Below are positions 49,596 through 59,393 of a DNA stretch of 64,000 nt, piece after piece. Within the stretch, counting starts at the first letter, position 1; every line of letters begins with the position of its first letter. A program made the position numbers and the translations under genes. The stretch lies in the NCBI RefSeq assembly GCF_030503675.1, contig NZ_CP129964.1, positions 2,480,001-2,544,000 of the forward strand, read 5' to 3'. Origin of the DNA: Lutimonas zeaxanthinifaciens. GTDB taxonomy: Bacteria > Bacteroidota > Bacteroidia > Flavobacteriales > Flavobacteriaceae. The notes beneath the pieces are model-generated. The model made no database searches. It was not told where the DNA came from and worked only from the letters and a program-made list of their open reading frames with translations.

Positions 49596-51425
49596 ATGAA
49601 TTATTTTAAAAAAATCCTTCGTTTTGCTAAACCGTATCTTAGGTATGCATGGCTGAATGTTTTTTTCAACATCCTTTATGCCATTTTTAACGTATTATCT
49701 GTGCTCGCCTTTATTCCGGTTCTTGGAATACTGTTTGGAAGAGAGGAAAAAGTCACGGTAAAACCCGAATTTAAAGGATTAACCGGAATCTATGATTACG
49801 TTCAGGATTCTCTTAATTTCTATGTTTCCAACATGATGGAAACCGGTGGGCTTGAGAAGGCCTTACTCTTCATTTGCCTGATCAGTTTCTCCATGTTCTT
49901 TTTTAAAAACCTCTTTAGGTATCTGGCGCTTTTTGTATTGTCATTTTTAAGAACAGGAGTTGTAAAAGATCTCAGAGATGCTTTGTATGCGAAAATTGTC
50001 TCTTTACCCCTTTCGTATTTTTCAGAAAAGAAAAAAGGGGATACAATGGCAAGAATGTCTAATGATGTTCAGGAAATCGAGGTGTCTTTTCTCAATACGC
50101 TGGAAGCCATTGTGAGAGAACCTTTGACCATTGTTTTTACCCTGACATCAATGTTCGCAATTAGTGCAAAACTGACACTTTTTGCTTTTATTTTATTACC
50201 GGTATCAGGGATCATCATTTCTTCGGTCAGTAAACGCCTAAAGGCAAAATCGCTGTTGGCGCAACAGGAAACAGGAAATTTTCTTTCATTCATTGAAGAA
50301 ACTTTGACAGGACTCAAAGTGATCAAGAGTTTTACTGCTGAAAAGAAAATGGAGCAAAAATTCAAAGGCTCTACCCTGCGATTGAAACAGTTGATGACCA
50401 GTGTTTTCAACAGAACCAATCTCGCCTCCCCCATGAGCGAATTTTTAGGCTCTGCCACCATTATTGCCATATTATGGTACGGTGGAAGAATCGTTCTACT
50501 CGGAGAAGATGAAATGAAACCTCAGGAATTTCTGGGCTATATCGGGTTGTTTTATTTGATTTTAAATCCTGCCAAAGCCATTTCCAAGGCATTGTTCAGT
50601 ATTCAAAAAGGAAACGCATCGGCAGAGCGGATCATTTCAATTCTCGAAACGGAGAATGATATTGTGGACCATGAAAATGCGATCGAAAAGGATGGTTTTG
50701 ACCACGAAATCGAACTGAAAAATATAAGCTTTAAGTATAAGGATGATTATGTACTTAAGAATTTTTCATTAAAAATCCCCAAAGGAAAATCAATAGCCCT
50801 TGTCGGGCAATCCGGAAGCGGTAAATCCACCTTAGCGAATCTTATTCCCCGATTTTATGATGTCAATGAAGGAGCTATCCTGATTGATGGGATCTCTGTT
50901 AAGGATATACAGAAAAAAAGCATCAGGGAGTTGATGGGTATTGTCACCCAGGAATCTATTTTATTCAACGATTCTGTTAAAAACAATATCACTCTCGGGG
51001 TTGACCACGCAAGTGATGAGGCTATTATGGAAGCCGCAAAAGTTGCCAATGCACATGAATTCATTGAGGCACTGCCAAAGCAATATGACAACAATATAGG
51101 AGATAGTGGAAACATGCTTTCAGGAGGTCAGAGACAAAGGTTGTCGATTGCCAGAGCGGTATTAAAAAACCCGCCCATCATGATTCTGGATGAAGCTACC
51201 TCTGCACTGGATACAGAATCGGAACAACTTGTTCAGTCTGCTTTGGAAAAAATGATGGAGAACAGAACTTCCGTGGTAATTGCACACAGATTATCTACCA
51301 TTCAGAAAGCTGATATGATTGTAGTGATGCAAGACGGGAAAATTGTTGAGCAAGGAAAACACGCTGAGTTACTAAAGAAAAAAGGAGCTTATTTCAAACT
51401 GGTCAATATGCAATCACTGGCCTGA
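49596..51425 (+). CDS. MsbA-like ABC exporter (fused permease and ATPase)
   Basis: A 609-residue half-transporter that works as a dimer, probably a lipid or lipid A flippase like MsbA. The N-terminal 340 residues form a six-span exporter domain with the coupling stretch EKKKGDTMARMSNDVQEIE near 145. The ATPase has Walker A GQSGSGKST near 404, the Q-loop VTQES, the signature LSGGQRQR near 508, Walker B IMILDEATSALD near 525 and the H-loop AHRLST. An extra hydrophilic loop near residues 50-85 extends the first periplasmic region. Drug export is the alternative function. Confidence 0.92.
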   Translation: MNYFKKILRFAKPYLRYAWLNVFFNILYAIFNVLSVLAFIPVLGILFGREEKVTVKPEFKGLTGIYDYVQDSLNFYVSNMMETGGLEKALLFICLISFSMFFFKNLFRYLALFVLSFLRTGVVKDLRDALYAKIVSLPLSYFSEKKKGDTMARMSNDVQEIEVSFLNTLEAIVREPLTIVFTLTSMFAISAKLTLFAFILLPVSGIIISSVSKRLKAKSLLAQQETGNFLSFIEETLTGLKVIKSFTAEKKMEQKFKGSTLRLKQLMTSVFNRTNLASPMSEFLGSATIIAILWYGGRIVLLGEDEMKPQEFLGYIGLFYLILNPAKAISKALFSIQKGNASAERIISILETENDIVDHENAIEKDGFDHEIELKNISFKYKDDYVLKNFSLKIPKGKSIALVGQSGSGKSTLANLIPRFYDVNEGAILIDGISVKDIQKKSIRELMGIVTQESILFNDSVKNNITLGVDHASDEAIMEAAKVANAHEFIEALPKQYDNNIGDSGNMLSGGQRQRLSIARAVLKNPPIMILDEATSALDTESEQLVQSALEKMMENRTSVVIAHRLSTIQKADMIVVMQDGKIVEQGKHAELLKKKGAYFKLVNMQSLA

Positions 51426-51465
51426 TGAAAATATAAAAACACTGCCATAAATTGAACAGAAATTA

Positions 51466-52113
51466 ATGGAAATGGAACCTAACAAAATACTCGAGAGCCT
51501 GAAATGGCGTTATGCCTGTAAAAAATTTGATCAAAACAAAAAGTTGACAAAAGAACAGGTTGAATTACTTTCAAGTTCTTTTAACCTGACAGCCACCTCT
51601 TTTGGCCTTCAACCTCTTAAAATGTTGATCATTAAGGGATCAGAATTAAAAGAAAAGCTCCTTCCTCATGCGTATTTTCAGCAACAAATAACCACATGTT
51701 CTCATTTGCTTGTGATCTGCATTGACACGTCCTTTGACGAATCTTCCATAGATGCCTATTTTGATCTTGAAAAGACGATTAGGGGAACAAGTGAAGATAT
51801 CGTAGGTAAGTTCAGACAACAGTTAAAAGATATTTACAAAGGCAAATCAAGAGAGCAAATTGACAGATCGGCCATATATCAGGCCTATATCTCTATTGGT
51901 ACGCTGATGACAGTATGCGCTGATCAGCGAATCGATTCCTGCCCGATGGAGGGCTTTAACCCGGTCAAATTTGATGATATCCTCGAACTGGATAAATTGA
52001 ATCTTAGATCCGTTCTTTTGCTTCCTGTTGGCTTCAGGGCAGAGGATGACATCATGAGTGGCATGAAAAAAGTAAGAAAACCGCTTGAAGAGGTAATTAT
52101 CGAGATTGACTGA
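51466..52113 (+). CDS. NAD(P)H-dependent nitroreductase (NfsB-like)
   Basis: A 215-residue FMN enzyme of the NfsB/NfnB nitroreductase group. KWRYACKKFD near residue 14 holds the FMN phosphate, ATSFGLQPLK near 43 is the second contact, and GTLMTVCADQRIDSCPMEGF near 148 with LLPVGFRAEDD at the end complete the family pattern. Members reduce nitroaromatics, quinones or flavins. A second nitroreductase in this window, at 44395-45093, belongs to a different branch. It follows the exporter by 40 bp and precedes pepD by 43 bp, so these may be one transcript. Confidence 0.92.
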   Translation: MEMEPNKILESLKWRYACKKFDQNKKLTKEQVELLSSSFNLTATSFGLQPLKMLIIKGSELKEKLLPHAYFQQQITTCSHLLVICIDTSFDESSIDAYFDLEKTIRGTSEDIVGKFRQQLKDIYKGKSREQIDRSAIYQAYISIGTLMTVCADQRIDSCPMEGFNPVKFDDILELDKLNLRSVLLLPVGFRAEDDIMSGMKKVRKPLEEVIIEID

Positions 52114-52156
52114 TTTTCAAAAACTAAAATAAACTTAAAACAGAACTTTCTTCACT

Positions 52157-53617
52157 ATGAGCAATACTGAAATCAGAAACCAGGAACCTAAGACACTCTG
52201 GAACCATTTTGCAGATATAAATGCCATCCCAAGAGCCTCGAAAAAAGAGGAGCGTATCATTGAATTCATGTCGAACTTTGGGAAGAATCTTGGTTTGGAG
52301 ACCATTGTTGACCCGGTAGGTAACGTGATCATAAGGAAACCGGCCACTAAAGGAATGGAGAACAGAAAAACAGTTGTTCTTCAATCTCATCTGGATATGG
52401 TACATCAGAAAAATACGGAGACAGACTTTGACTTTAACACACAAGGTATTGAAATGTTTGTAGAGAATGGCTGGGTCAAGGCGAAGGGTACCACATTGGG
52501 CGCAGACAACGGCTTAGGTGTGGCTGCCATTATGAGTGTTTTGGCTTCTGACACGGTGGAACACCCAAATATTGAAGCGCTCTTTACTATAGACGAAGAA
52601 ACCGGAATGACCGGGGCTCAGGGGCTTCAGCCCGGATATCTGAACGGCGAAATACTACTTAACCTGGACACAGAAGAGGATGATGAAATCGACATCGGGT
52701 GCGCAGGTGGTGTTGATGTTACTGCAACAGGAATCTATTCTCATACAGAACTAAACTCTTCTTTTGAAGGGTTCGAAATCCGTATTTCAGGCCTACAGGG
52801 GGGGCATTCAGGGATGGATATTGATAAAGGCCTGGGTAATGCCAATAAACTCATGAATGGCTTCTTAAAAAAAGTGGCTGACCTTATAGAAATTAACAGT
52901 ATTCATGGCGGAGGTCTTAGAAATGCCATTCCTCGGGAGAGTGAAGCAATAATCTTATGCGTGAAGGAAAATGTGAAGGCCTTCCAATCAGCTTTCAGTA
53001 ATTATGAGACTGAAATTAAATCAGAATATGCTGAAAAGGAGCCTGAATTAGCATTCAGTTTAAACGCTATTGAATCTCCGTTGCGCGCAATGGATAAAGG
53101 TTCTAAATTAAAGCTGATCACCTCGATAGATGAGGCCATTAACGGGGTCTATAAAATGAGTGATGAAATCCCCGGATTGGTTGAGGCCTCAAATAATATA
53201 GCAAAAGTACTGGTGGATCAGGGAGACATTCAAATTCTGTGTTTAACAAGGTCGTCTGTTGAAAAAACCAAAGAAGAAGTTGCCGATCAATTAAGAACAA
53301 GTTTCGAAAAGGCCGGGTTTGGAGTGAAATTATCCGGGTCCTATCCCGGATGGAGCCCAAATCGTGATTCACCGATTTTAAAAGTACTCACAGATCTTTA
53401 CGAGCAGCTATTTAAAAGTAAACCCGAAGTCGTTGCCTGTCACGCAGGACTCGAATGCGGAATTCTGGGAACTCATTATCCGGATATGGACATGATCTCC
53501 TTTGGCCCTACAATCAAAGGAGCACATTCCCCGGATGAAAGAGCCAATATCGCCTCTTCACAAAGATTCTGGAACTTTTTGCAGGAAATACTGAAAAATA
53601 TCCCGGTCAGGAATTAG
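52157..53617 (+). CDS. pepD: Aminoacyl-histidine dipeptidase (PepD)
   Basis: M20-family metallopeptidase, 486 residues, which cleaves dipeptides such as beta-Ala-His and other Xaa-His. Zinc ligands and catalytic residues: LQSHLDMVHQ near residue 77, GADNGLG near 116, IDEETGMTG near 145 and the late HAGLECGILG and GAHSPDE near 430-465. The dimerisation-domain motif LQGGHSGMDI near 215 is typical of PepD. No signal peptide, so it is cytosolic and probably serves peptide recycling. It ends 23 bp from the convergent ung gene. Confidence 0.95.
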   Translation: MSNTEIRNQEPKTLWNHFADINAIPRASKKEERIIEFMSNFGKNLGLETIVDPVGNVIIRKPATKGMENRKTVVLQSHLDMVHQKNTETDFDFNTQGIEMFVENGWVKAKGTTLGADNGLGVAAIMSVLASDTVEHPNIEALFTIDEETGMTGAQGLQPGYLNGEILLNLDTEEDDEIDIGCAGGVDVTATGIYSHTELNSSFEGFEIRISGLQGGHSGMDIDKGLGNANKLMNGFLKKVADLIEINSIHGGGLRNAIPRESEAIILCVKENVKAFQSAFSNYETEIKSEYAEKEPELAFSLNAIESPLRAMDKGSKLKLITSIDEAINGVYKMSDEIPGLVEASNNIAKVLVDQGDIQILCLTRSSVEKTKEEVADQLRTSFEKAGFGVKLSGSYPGWSPNRDSPILKVLTDLYEQLFKSKPEVVACHAGLECGILGTHYPDMDMISFGPTIKGAHSPDERANIASSQRFWNFLQEILKNIPVRN

Positions 53618-53640
53618 GTTGAGTTTAGAGTCTTAGATTA

Positions 53641-54306
53641 TTACCAGCGAATCTCTTCCTTTCCTAATTTCTTTAAATAGGAATTGGCCTGGCTAAAATG
53701 TCTGTTCCCGAACCAGTAACCTCTGTTGGCACTTAACGGAGACGGATGACCGCTATTTAAAATCAGGTGTTTTTCATGATTGATCTTTCTGCCTTTCTTT
53801 TTGGCATAGCCTCCCCATAGCATAAAGACTAGGTTTTCTCTATTTTCTGATAAATTTTCAATGACAGCATCTGTAAATTTTTCCCATCCTTTCCCCTGAT
53901 GCGACCCCGCTTCCGAGGCCCTCACAGTAAGTGTTGCGTTGAGAAGTAAAACACCCTGATCGGCCCAATATCCCAGATCTCCGGATTTGGGATAAGGCTT
54001 CCCCACATCCTGCTGTAATTCCTTGAAAATATTGATCAGTGAAGGAGGGTGGGAAACTGATTCATGTACTGAAAAACAAAGTCCGTTAGCCTGTCCAGGT
54101 CCGTGATACGGATCCTGGCCTATGATCACGATCTTAACATCATCAAAACGACATCGGTTGAAGGAAGCGAATATTTCACTTCCACCGGGAAAGCATCTGT
54201 GCTTTGAATATTCCGTCTTAACAAACCGGGTCAGTCGTTCAAAATATTCTTTTTCAAACTCGGTATGAAGAATCTTTTTCCAACTCTCTTCAATGGCTAC
54301 ATTCAT
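53641..54306 (-). CDS. ung: Uracil-DNA glycosylase
   Basis: Family 1 uracil-DNA glycosylase, 221 residues, which removes uracil from DNA in base excision repair. The catalytic water-activating loop GQDPYHGPGQANGLCFSV has Asp65; the proline-rich loop, the LLLNATLTVRASEAGSH uracil-recognition segment with its Asn, and the Leu-loop HPSPLSANRG near 188 follow. All active-site residues are intact. It is divergent from mutS2 across 41 bp. Confidence 0.97.
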   Translation of the reverse strand: MNVAIEESWKKILHTEFEKEYFERLTRFVKTEYSKHRCFPGGSEIFASFNRCRFDDVKIVIIGQDPYHGPGQANGLCFSVHESVSHPPSLINIFKELQQDVGKPYPKSGDLGYWADQGVLLLNATLTVRASEAGSHQGKGWEKFTDAVIENLSENRENLVFMLWGGYAKKKGRKINHEKHLILNSGHPSPLSANRGYWFGNRHFSQANSYLKKLGKEEIRW

Positions 54307-54320
54307 AGGATTAAATTGGT

Positions 54321-54328
54321 TATTTTTG
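54321..54328 (+). promoter_or_regulatory. Promoter -7 box for mutS2
   Basis: TATTTTTG lies 19 bp before the TTG start codon at 54348. No clear -33 element in the short divergent gap. Confidence 0.45.
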
Positions 54329-54347
54329 CCTTAACAAAAGTAAGACA

Positions 54348-56609
54348 TTGGCACATAATATTGCTCAAAAAACATTAACAGACCTTGAATTTTCTACAGT
54401 TTTAGAAACGATCAGGGAATTTTGCATTTCTGACCTCGGGAGAGAGGCTGTGAAAAATCTAAGCCCTATTAGGAGATCACTTGAATTGAAATCTGAACTT
54501 AATCAGGTCAATGAGTATCTGTCCTCTTTTGAAAACGAAAATCGCATCCCAAGTCATTATTTCGAGGAAATAACCAAAGAAATTTCTCTTTTGGCTATTG
54601 AAGATAGTTTTTTGGAAGGCCCTTCTTTTATGAAGATCGCAGGCATTTCTGAAAATATTAATAACCTGCTTCTTTTCTTTAAAAAATTCAAAGACTATTA
54701 TCCCACCCTATTCGCTCAATCTGAGGAAATCGAATTGAATAAAGAGATGGTCAAACGCATAACCAAAATCATTTCACCATTTGGTGAGGTTAAGGACAAG
54801 GCTTCGCCCGAGTTACAAAGGATCAGAAAAGAAATGAATAAAATCAGGGGACAGTTAGGAGGAAGTTTTAATAAAGCCCTTGCCCACTATGCAAGTCAGG
54901 GATATTTGGACGATATCCGTGAATCCGTAATCGACAGTCAAAGAGTCCTTGCCGTTCAGGCCATGTTCAGGCGAAAGGTTAAAGGAGCCATCATGGGGAG
55001 CTCCAAGACAGGAAGCATTGTTTATATTGCTCCGGAAGCAACGTTGCAACTATCAAGGGAATTACAGAATATTACCTATGAAGAACAAGAGGAGATTGTG
55101 AAGATCCTTAAGGAACTTACCAATACAATGCGCCCCTATTCCCCGCTTCTGAAAAAATATCAGAAATACTTAACTCATCTTGACAGCCTCGGTTCCCGTG
55201 CTAAATATGCCCAAAAGATCAAGGCCTGTCTTCCGAAAATTGTAAACGAGAAAAAAATAAACCTTATAAATGCGTATCATCCCATTCTATGGCTTGAAAA
55301 CCAAAAAAAGGGATTACCAACGATTCCACAAAACCTGGAACTGAATGAAAAGCAGCAGATCATTGTTATTTCAGGCCCCAATGCCGGTGGTAAGAGTATC
55401 ACGCTAAAAACAATAGGCTTACTTCAGGTCATGTTGCAAAGTGGTATACTTGTTCCTGTACATGAAAGAAGCGAGGTAAGTATTTTCGACAAAGTTCTAT
55501 CTGATATAGGAGATAATCAGTCGATTGAGAACCAATTAAGCACCTATAGCTATCGTTTGAAAAACATGCGTAACTTTTTGAAAAAATGTAATGACAATAC
55601 ACTTTTTCTGATAGATGAATTCGGAACCGGAAGCGACCCTGAACTGGGGGGAGCCCTGGCCGAAGTATTTCTTGAAGAGTTTTATGAAAAAGGTGCCTTT
55701 GGTGTCATTACAACGCACTACTCGAACCTTAAAGTACTTGCCAGTGAACTTCCAAATGTGACCAATGCCAATATGCAGTTTGACCAGTCTTCTCTGGAAC
55801 CATTGTTTAAATTACATACCGGACAGGCCGGAAGTTCTTTTACTTTTGAAGTTGCTCAGAAAAACGGTATCCCTTTCAGGCTGATCAATCGGGCCAAGAA
55901 AAAAGTAGAAAGGGAAAAGATTCGCCTTGATAAAACCATTGCGAAATTACAAAAGGAGCGTAACGAATTACAGAAGAATTCAGACCGCTTACTCAAAGAA
56001 CAGGACCTTGCCAAAAGCGGAGCTGAAAAACTATTGATTCAACAGCAGAAAATTAAGGAGAAAATTGAAGGGTTCCAGGAACTTTATGACAACAATCAAA
56101 AAATGCTCTCCTATGGTCGTAAAACGAATGAAGTATTCAATAAATTCTTTCAGACCAAAAACAAAAAAGAGCTTCGGGATGCCTTTGTCAAGTGGTCACT
56201 GATCGAACAAAGCAAGTATGATGAAAGGAAGAATGAAAAAATAAAGGCTGAACTGAACAAAAAAAATGATGAAAGACAAAAACCCCTGTCAAAAAGGGAA
56301 AGAACCAAGATCAATAAGGCTTTAAAAGAAAAACAACGCCAAAAGGAAGCTGAACTCAAAAAAATTGAAAAAGAGGTACTTCCGGAGGTTCAGAAAGTCA
56401 GGGATCAAAAGGAAAAAGTAGAAAGAGAAAAAGCGATATATATCAAGGATTATCGTTTTCAGCTAAATGATACCGTTAGGTTAAAAGACGGCAATGCCAA
56501 GGGAACCATTGAAAAAATAGAAAAAAATACGGCAATAATCAACTATGGATTATTTACGGCAAAAACAGATTTGTCTCAATTGGAACTTGTAAAAAAGGCA
56601 GGGAAGTAA
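54348..56609 (+). CDS. mutS2: MutS2-family protein without Smr domain
   Basis: A 753-residue MutS2-type ATPase. The N-terminal core/lever domains (about 1-300) precede the ATPase: Walker A ISGPNAGGKSITLK near 342-355, Walker B FLIDEFGTGSDP near 422 and ITTHYSNLK. A long charged coiled coil (about 510-700) leads to a small KOW-like end (RLKDGNAKGTIEKIE). The C-terminal Smr nuclease domain of B. subtilis MutS2 is absent. MutS2 proteins suppress recombination or rescue collided ribosomes; without Smr, nicking or cleavage would need a partner. Translation starts at TTG (54348-54350), with an in-frame stop just upstream and no ATG for about 90 codons. Confidence 0.9.
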   Translation: MAHNIAQKTLTDLEFSTVLETIREFCISDLGREAVKNLSPIRRSLELKSELNQVNEYLSSFENENRIPSHYFEEITKEISLLAIEDSFLEGPSFMKIAGISENINNLLLFFKKFKDYYPTLFAQSEEIELNKEMVKRITKIISPFGEVKDKASPELQRIRKEMNKIRGQLGGSFNKALAHYASQGYLDDIRESVIDSQRVLAVQAMFRRKVKGAIMGSSKTGSIVYIAPEATLQLSRELQNITYEEQEEIVKILKELTNTMRPYSPLLKKYQKYLTHLDSLGSRAKYAQKIKACLPKIVNEKKINLINAYHPILWLENQKKGLPTIPQNLELNEKQQIIVISGPNAGGKSITLKTIGLLQVMLQSGILVPVHERSEVSIFDKVLSDIGDNQSIENQLSTYSYRLKNMRNFLKKCNDNTLFLIDEFGTGSDPELGGALAEVFLEEFYEKGAFGVITTHYSNLKVLASELPNVTNANMQFDQSSLEPLFKLHTGQAGSSFTFEVAQKNGIPFRLINRAKKKVEREKIRLDKTIAKLQKERNELQKNSDRLLKEQDLAKSGAEKLLIQQQKIKEKIEGFQELYDNNQKMLSYGRKTNEVFNKFFQTKNKKELRDAFVKWSLIEQSKYDERKNEKIKAELNKKNDERQKPLSKRERTKINKALKEKQRQKEAELKKIEKEVLPEVQKVRDQKEKVEREKAIYIKDYRFQLNDTVRLKDGNAKGTIEKIEKNTAIINYGLFTAKTDLSQLELVKKAGK

Positions 56610-56612
56610 TAT

Positions 56613-56840
56613 TTATTCTTCAACGTAACGCTCCATTTCGCGGTCATAGAATAAACTGGCTTCTTCGATCAGGCGAGCTATTTCGACGGCAATCTCCGAT
56701 TCATCCCCTCTCAACTCATCGTACCATTCTACGTCATCGTTAACCAAATTAATAATAAATTGCGGATACTCTGTATGAATAATAAAAATATCCTCCGGGT
56801 GGTCCGTATTGTCTCCTAATAAAAACTTTGGTACTGTCAT
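56613..56840 (-). CDS. Small conserved acidic protein of unknown function
   Basis: A 75-residue acidic protein. I start at ATG 56840 (MTVPKFLLGDNTDHPEDIF); a longer frame upstream adds a hydrophobic but implausible leader. The sequence has a beta-strand-rich first half (IFIIHTEYPQFIINL) and a helical Glu-rich second half (EIAVEIARLIEEASLFY). No motif, Cys or signal is visible. It ends 3 bp from the convergent mutS2 gene. Good codon structure and the strong amphipathic pattern argue that it is real. Confidence 0.75.
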   Translation of the reverse strand: MTVPKFLLGDNTDHPEDIFIIHTEYPQFIINLVNDDVEWYDELRGDESEIAVEIARLIEEASLFYDREMERYVEE

Positions 56841-56961
56841 TTTTAAATTTTTAATTCTGTTAACTCCGCAAATGTTAAACAGAAAATTAGTGGGTAAAAT
56901 TAATAAAAGCCTGGCCAATCGGAGACACTAATCCGAAAAAATTACATTCATCAAAAAAAAG

Positions 56962-56969
56962 TATTTTTG
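56962..56969 (+). promoter_or_regulatory. Promoter -7 box for the acyl-CoA synthetase gene
   Basis: TATTTTTG lies 20 bp before the ATG at 56990. No clear -33 element. Confidence 0.45.
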
Positions 56970-56989
56970 TATCAAAACATAATCTAAAG

Positions 56990-58930
56990 ATGAGTAAAAG
57001 AACCGTATTTTCAATGCTTGACACTGCCGTATTGAAATATCCCAATGATCCCTATTTAAGCTCAAAAGGAAACATGGGCTGGATGCGAACTACTTTTAAA
57101 GAGGCACAAATCAAGTCAAGAAAGCTGGCCTCTTCATTTCTTGAACTGGGATTGAAAAAAGGTGATAAGGTTGCCATTTTATCAGAAGCCAAAACGGATT
57201 GGATCATTTCTGAATTTGCTGCGCTTTATGCCGGTGGTGTATCGGTTCCTTTATCGATCAAATTGCTGCCTGAAGAAGTTCCTTTCAGGGTCAACCATTC
57301 TGATTCAGGTTTTTTTATCATTTCGGAAAATACCCTGGAAAAAGTGATCAGCCAGTGGGAAAAGTATGAAAACAAAAACCTGAAACTTATCATTTTGGAT
57401 AATCCTTCTGATAAGATAAGTAAGCAATGTACCCAATACAGCTTTGATGAAGGGAACTTGTTTTATATAGAGGACTTGTACAAACTTGGTGCTGAGAAAC
57501 TGGATTCCAATGAATCGGTCCTTAGAAAAATCGAAGAGGGCACAGAAGAGGATCAAGTAGTGACGATCTCATACACTTCGGGAACCACAGGGAATCCAAA
57601 AGGAATCATGTTGACGCATTTGAATTATCATTCCAACAGCCATGCTGCCGTTAGCACCTTTCAGATCAAAGAAAATATCGCTACACTTCTTATTCTGCCG
57701 ACAGACCATTCTTTTGCCCACACCGTTGGTATCTATACGGCTCTTGTAAAGGGCTTGTCTCTTCATTTTGTGGATGCCAGAGGAGGAAGTGTAAATGCAT
57801 TAAAGAATATTCCAAAAAACCTGGTTGAAGCAGAGTCTAATTTTCTTTTAACTGTTCCGGCACTAACAAGTAATTTCATTCAAAAATTCAAGGACGGAAT
57901 AAAAGCCAAAGGTCCCTTTATTGAAGGTATCTTTAACAGAGGTGTACAAGCCGCTATCCTAAGAAACGGGGATGGATTCAGTAAACCAGGCTTAGGGGTT
58001 CAGGCGGCTACCTGGTTCAATGCAAGCCTTGCGGAAAAACTTATTTTCAGGAAACTGAGGCTTATTTTTGGGCCGAAAATAGAATTCTTTGTTGGAGGTG
58101 GAGCCCTCCTCGACATCAAGCAACAACAATTTTACAAAGCCATAGGAATTCCTGTTTACCAGGGATATGGCTTAACGGAAGCCACACCTATCATTTCGAC
58201 CAACACCCCATTCAACCATAAAATGGGGACCTCAGGAAAGGTTCTTGAAGGGATTATTTGCAGGATTTGTGATGAATCCGGAAAAGAGCTCCCTAAAGGT
58301 GAAAAAGGAGAGATAGTCATTAAAGGGGACAATGTGATGAAAGGGTATTACAAAAATGAATCCGCTACCCAAGAAACCATTAAAAATGGCTGGTTGCACA
58401 CGGGAGACCTTGGTTTTATGGATGAGGATGACTTTCTGGTGGTTGTAGGAAGGGAAAAAGCCCTTCTCATTTCAGAAGATGGAGAAAAGTATTCTCCTGA
58501 GGAAATTGAGGAAGCTATTGTTAACAGTGCGGCATGTATTGATCAGATCATGATCTATAATGACCATGAAAAATATACTACGGCTTTGGTTACGATCAAT
58601 AAAAAAGCCCTGGAAGACATGATTCAAAGATATGAGATAAAATCATACGAAGCCTTGAACCAAAGACTTAAAAAGGACATGTTATCTTTTTCAAAACAAA
58701 AAGAATTTGAAGGTAAATTTCCCGGAAAATGGATACCCTCCAACTTTCAGGTACTTGAAGAACCCTTTACCGAGGAGAATAAAATGATCAATTCGACACT
58801 CAAAATGGTACGACATAAAATTACTGAAACCTACCAAGACCGTCTTGATTTGATGTATGGAACCAAAGCCACTGAAAGGGCTTTGGAAGAAAATATCAAA
58901 CACTTGAAAAAAATTGCTCCTATCTCCTGA
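56990..58930 (+). CDS. Long-chain fatty acid-CoA ligase (AMP-forming)
   Basis: An adenylate-forming enzyme of 646 residues that activates fatty acids with ATP and CoA. The P-loop-like motif ISYTSGTTGNPKG is near residue 193, the aromatic YQGYGLTEATP near 390, and the hinge and A8 region GWLHTGDLGFMDEDDF near 468. Length and motifs fit the bacterial FadD15/long-chain group. The C-terminal domain with the catalytic Lys region is complete. A GNAT acetyltransferase gene follows after 14 bp and is probably cotranscribed. Chain-length preference cannot be read from sequence. Confidence 0.93.
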   Translation: MSKRTVFSMLDTAVLKYPNDPYLSSKGNMGWMRTTFKEAQIKSRKLASSFLELGLKKGDKVAILSEAKTDWIISEFAALYAGGVSVPLSIKLLPEEVPFRVNHSDSGFFIISENTLEKVISQWEKYENKNLKLIILDNPSDKISKQCTQYSFDEGNLFYIEDLYKLGAEKLDSNESVLRKIEEGTEEDQVVTISYTSGTTGNPKGIMLTHLNYHSNSHAAVSTFQIKENIATLLILPTDHSFAHTVGIYTALVKGLSLHFVDARGGSVNALKNIPKNLVEAESNFLLTVPALTSNFIQKFKDGIKAKGPFIEGIFNRGVQAAILRNGDGFSKPGLGVQAATWFNASLAEKLIFRKLRLIFGPKIEFFVGGGALLDIKQQQFYKAIGIPVYQGYGLTEATPIISTNTPFNHKMGTSGKVLEGIICRICDESGKELPKGEKGEIVIKGDNVMKGYYKNESATQETIKNGWLHTGDLGFMDEDDFLVVVGREKALLISEDGEKYSPEEIEEAIVNSAACIDQIMIYNDHEKYTTALVTINKKALEDMIQRYEIKSYEALNQRLKKDMLSFSKQKEFEGKFPGKWIPSNFQVLEEPFTEENKMINSTLKMVRHKITETYQDRLDLMYGTKATERALEENIKHLKKIAPIS

Positions 58931-58944
58931 TACATCGTTTCATC

Positions 58945-59385
58945 ATGGCCATAATTAAGGAAATACAAACATCCAGCCCATATTATCAGCAGGAACGAGA
59001 ATTAAGAAACACGGTCCTACTAAGACCCATTGGGATTCCTGATTTTGGATGGGAAATGAATGACAAAATATCCTGGCACTTCGTTGCTCTTCAAGATGAT
59101 CATGTTATAGGCTGTGTCATTCTTTGCCCGTTGGACAAGGAAAAATCCAGGGCCCAGTTAATGCAAATGGCGGTGGCAGGAGAGCATCAGGGAAAAGGCA
59201 TTGGAAAAATGCTTGTGGACTTTTTGATGAAATTTGCTTCAAAGAAAGGAATTAAGGAAGTAATCATTCATTCCCGCAGTGAAGTCACTTCATTCTACAT
59301 TCAATTCGGATTTTCAATTGCGGGTGAAGAATTTGAAGAAGTCGGAATAAAACATCACTATTTATCCGTCTCCCTTGATAATTAA
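58945..59385 (+). CDS. GNAT-family N-acetyltransferase
   Basis: A 146-residue acetyltransferase with the GNAT fold. The acetyl-CoA motif MAVAGEHQGKGIGKMLV near residue 73 (Q-x-x-G-x-G/A pattern) is clear, followed by VIIHSRSEVTSFYIQFGFS, the usual late strand and helix. The target amine is unknown. It lies 14 bp after the acyl-CoA synthetase gene and ends 8 bp from the convergent lycopene cyclase gene. Confidence 0.9.
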   Translation: MAIIKEIQTSSPYYQQERELRNTVLLRPIGIPDFGWEMNDKISWHFVALQDDHVIGCVILCPLDKEKSRAQLMQMAVAGEHQGKGIGKMLVDFLMKFASKKGIKEVIIHSRSEVTSFYIQFGFSIAGEEFEEVGIKHHYLSVSLDN

Positions 59386-59393
59386 TTTTTTGA

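Noticed and set aside
56841-56918. 26-codon N-terminal extension of the small acidic protein
   Set aside because: The extension is an unlikely hydrophobic leader, while the ATG at 56840 starts a sequence of consistent composition.
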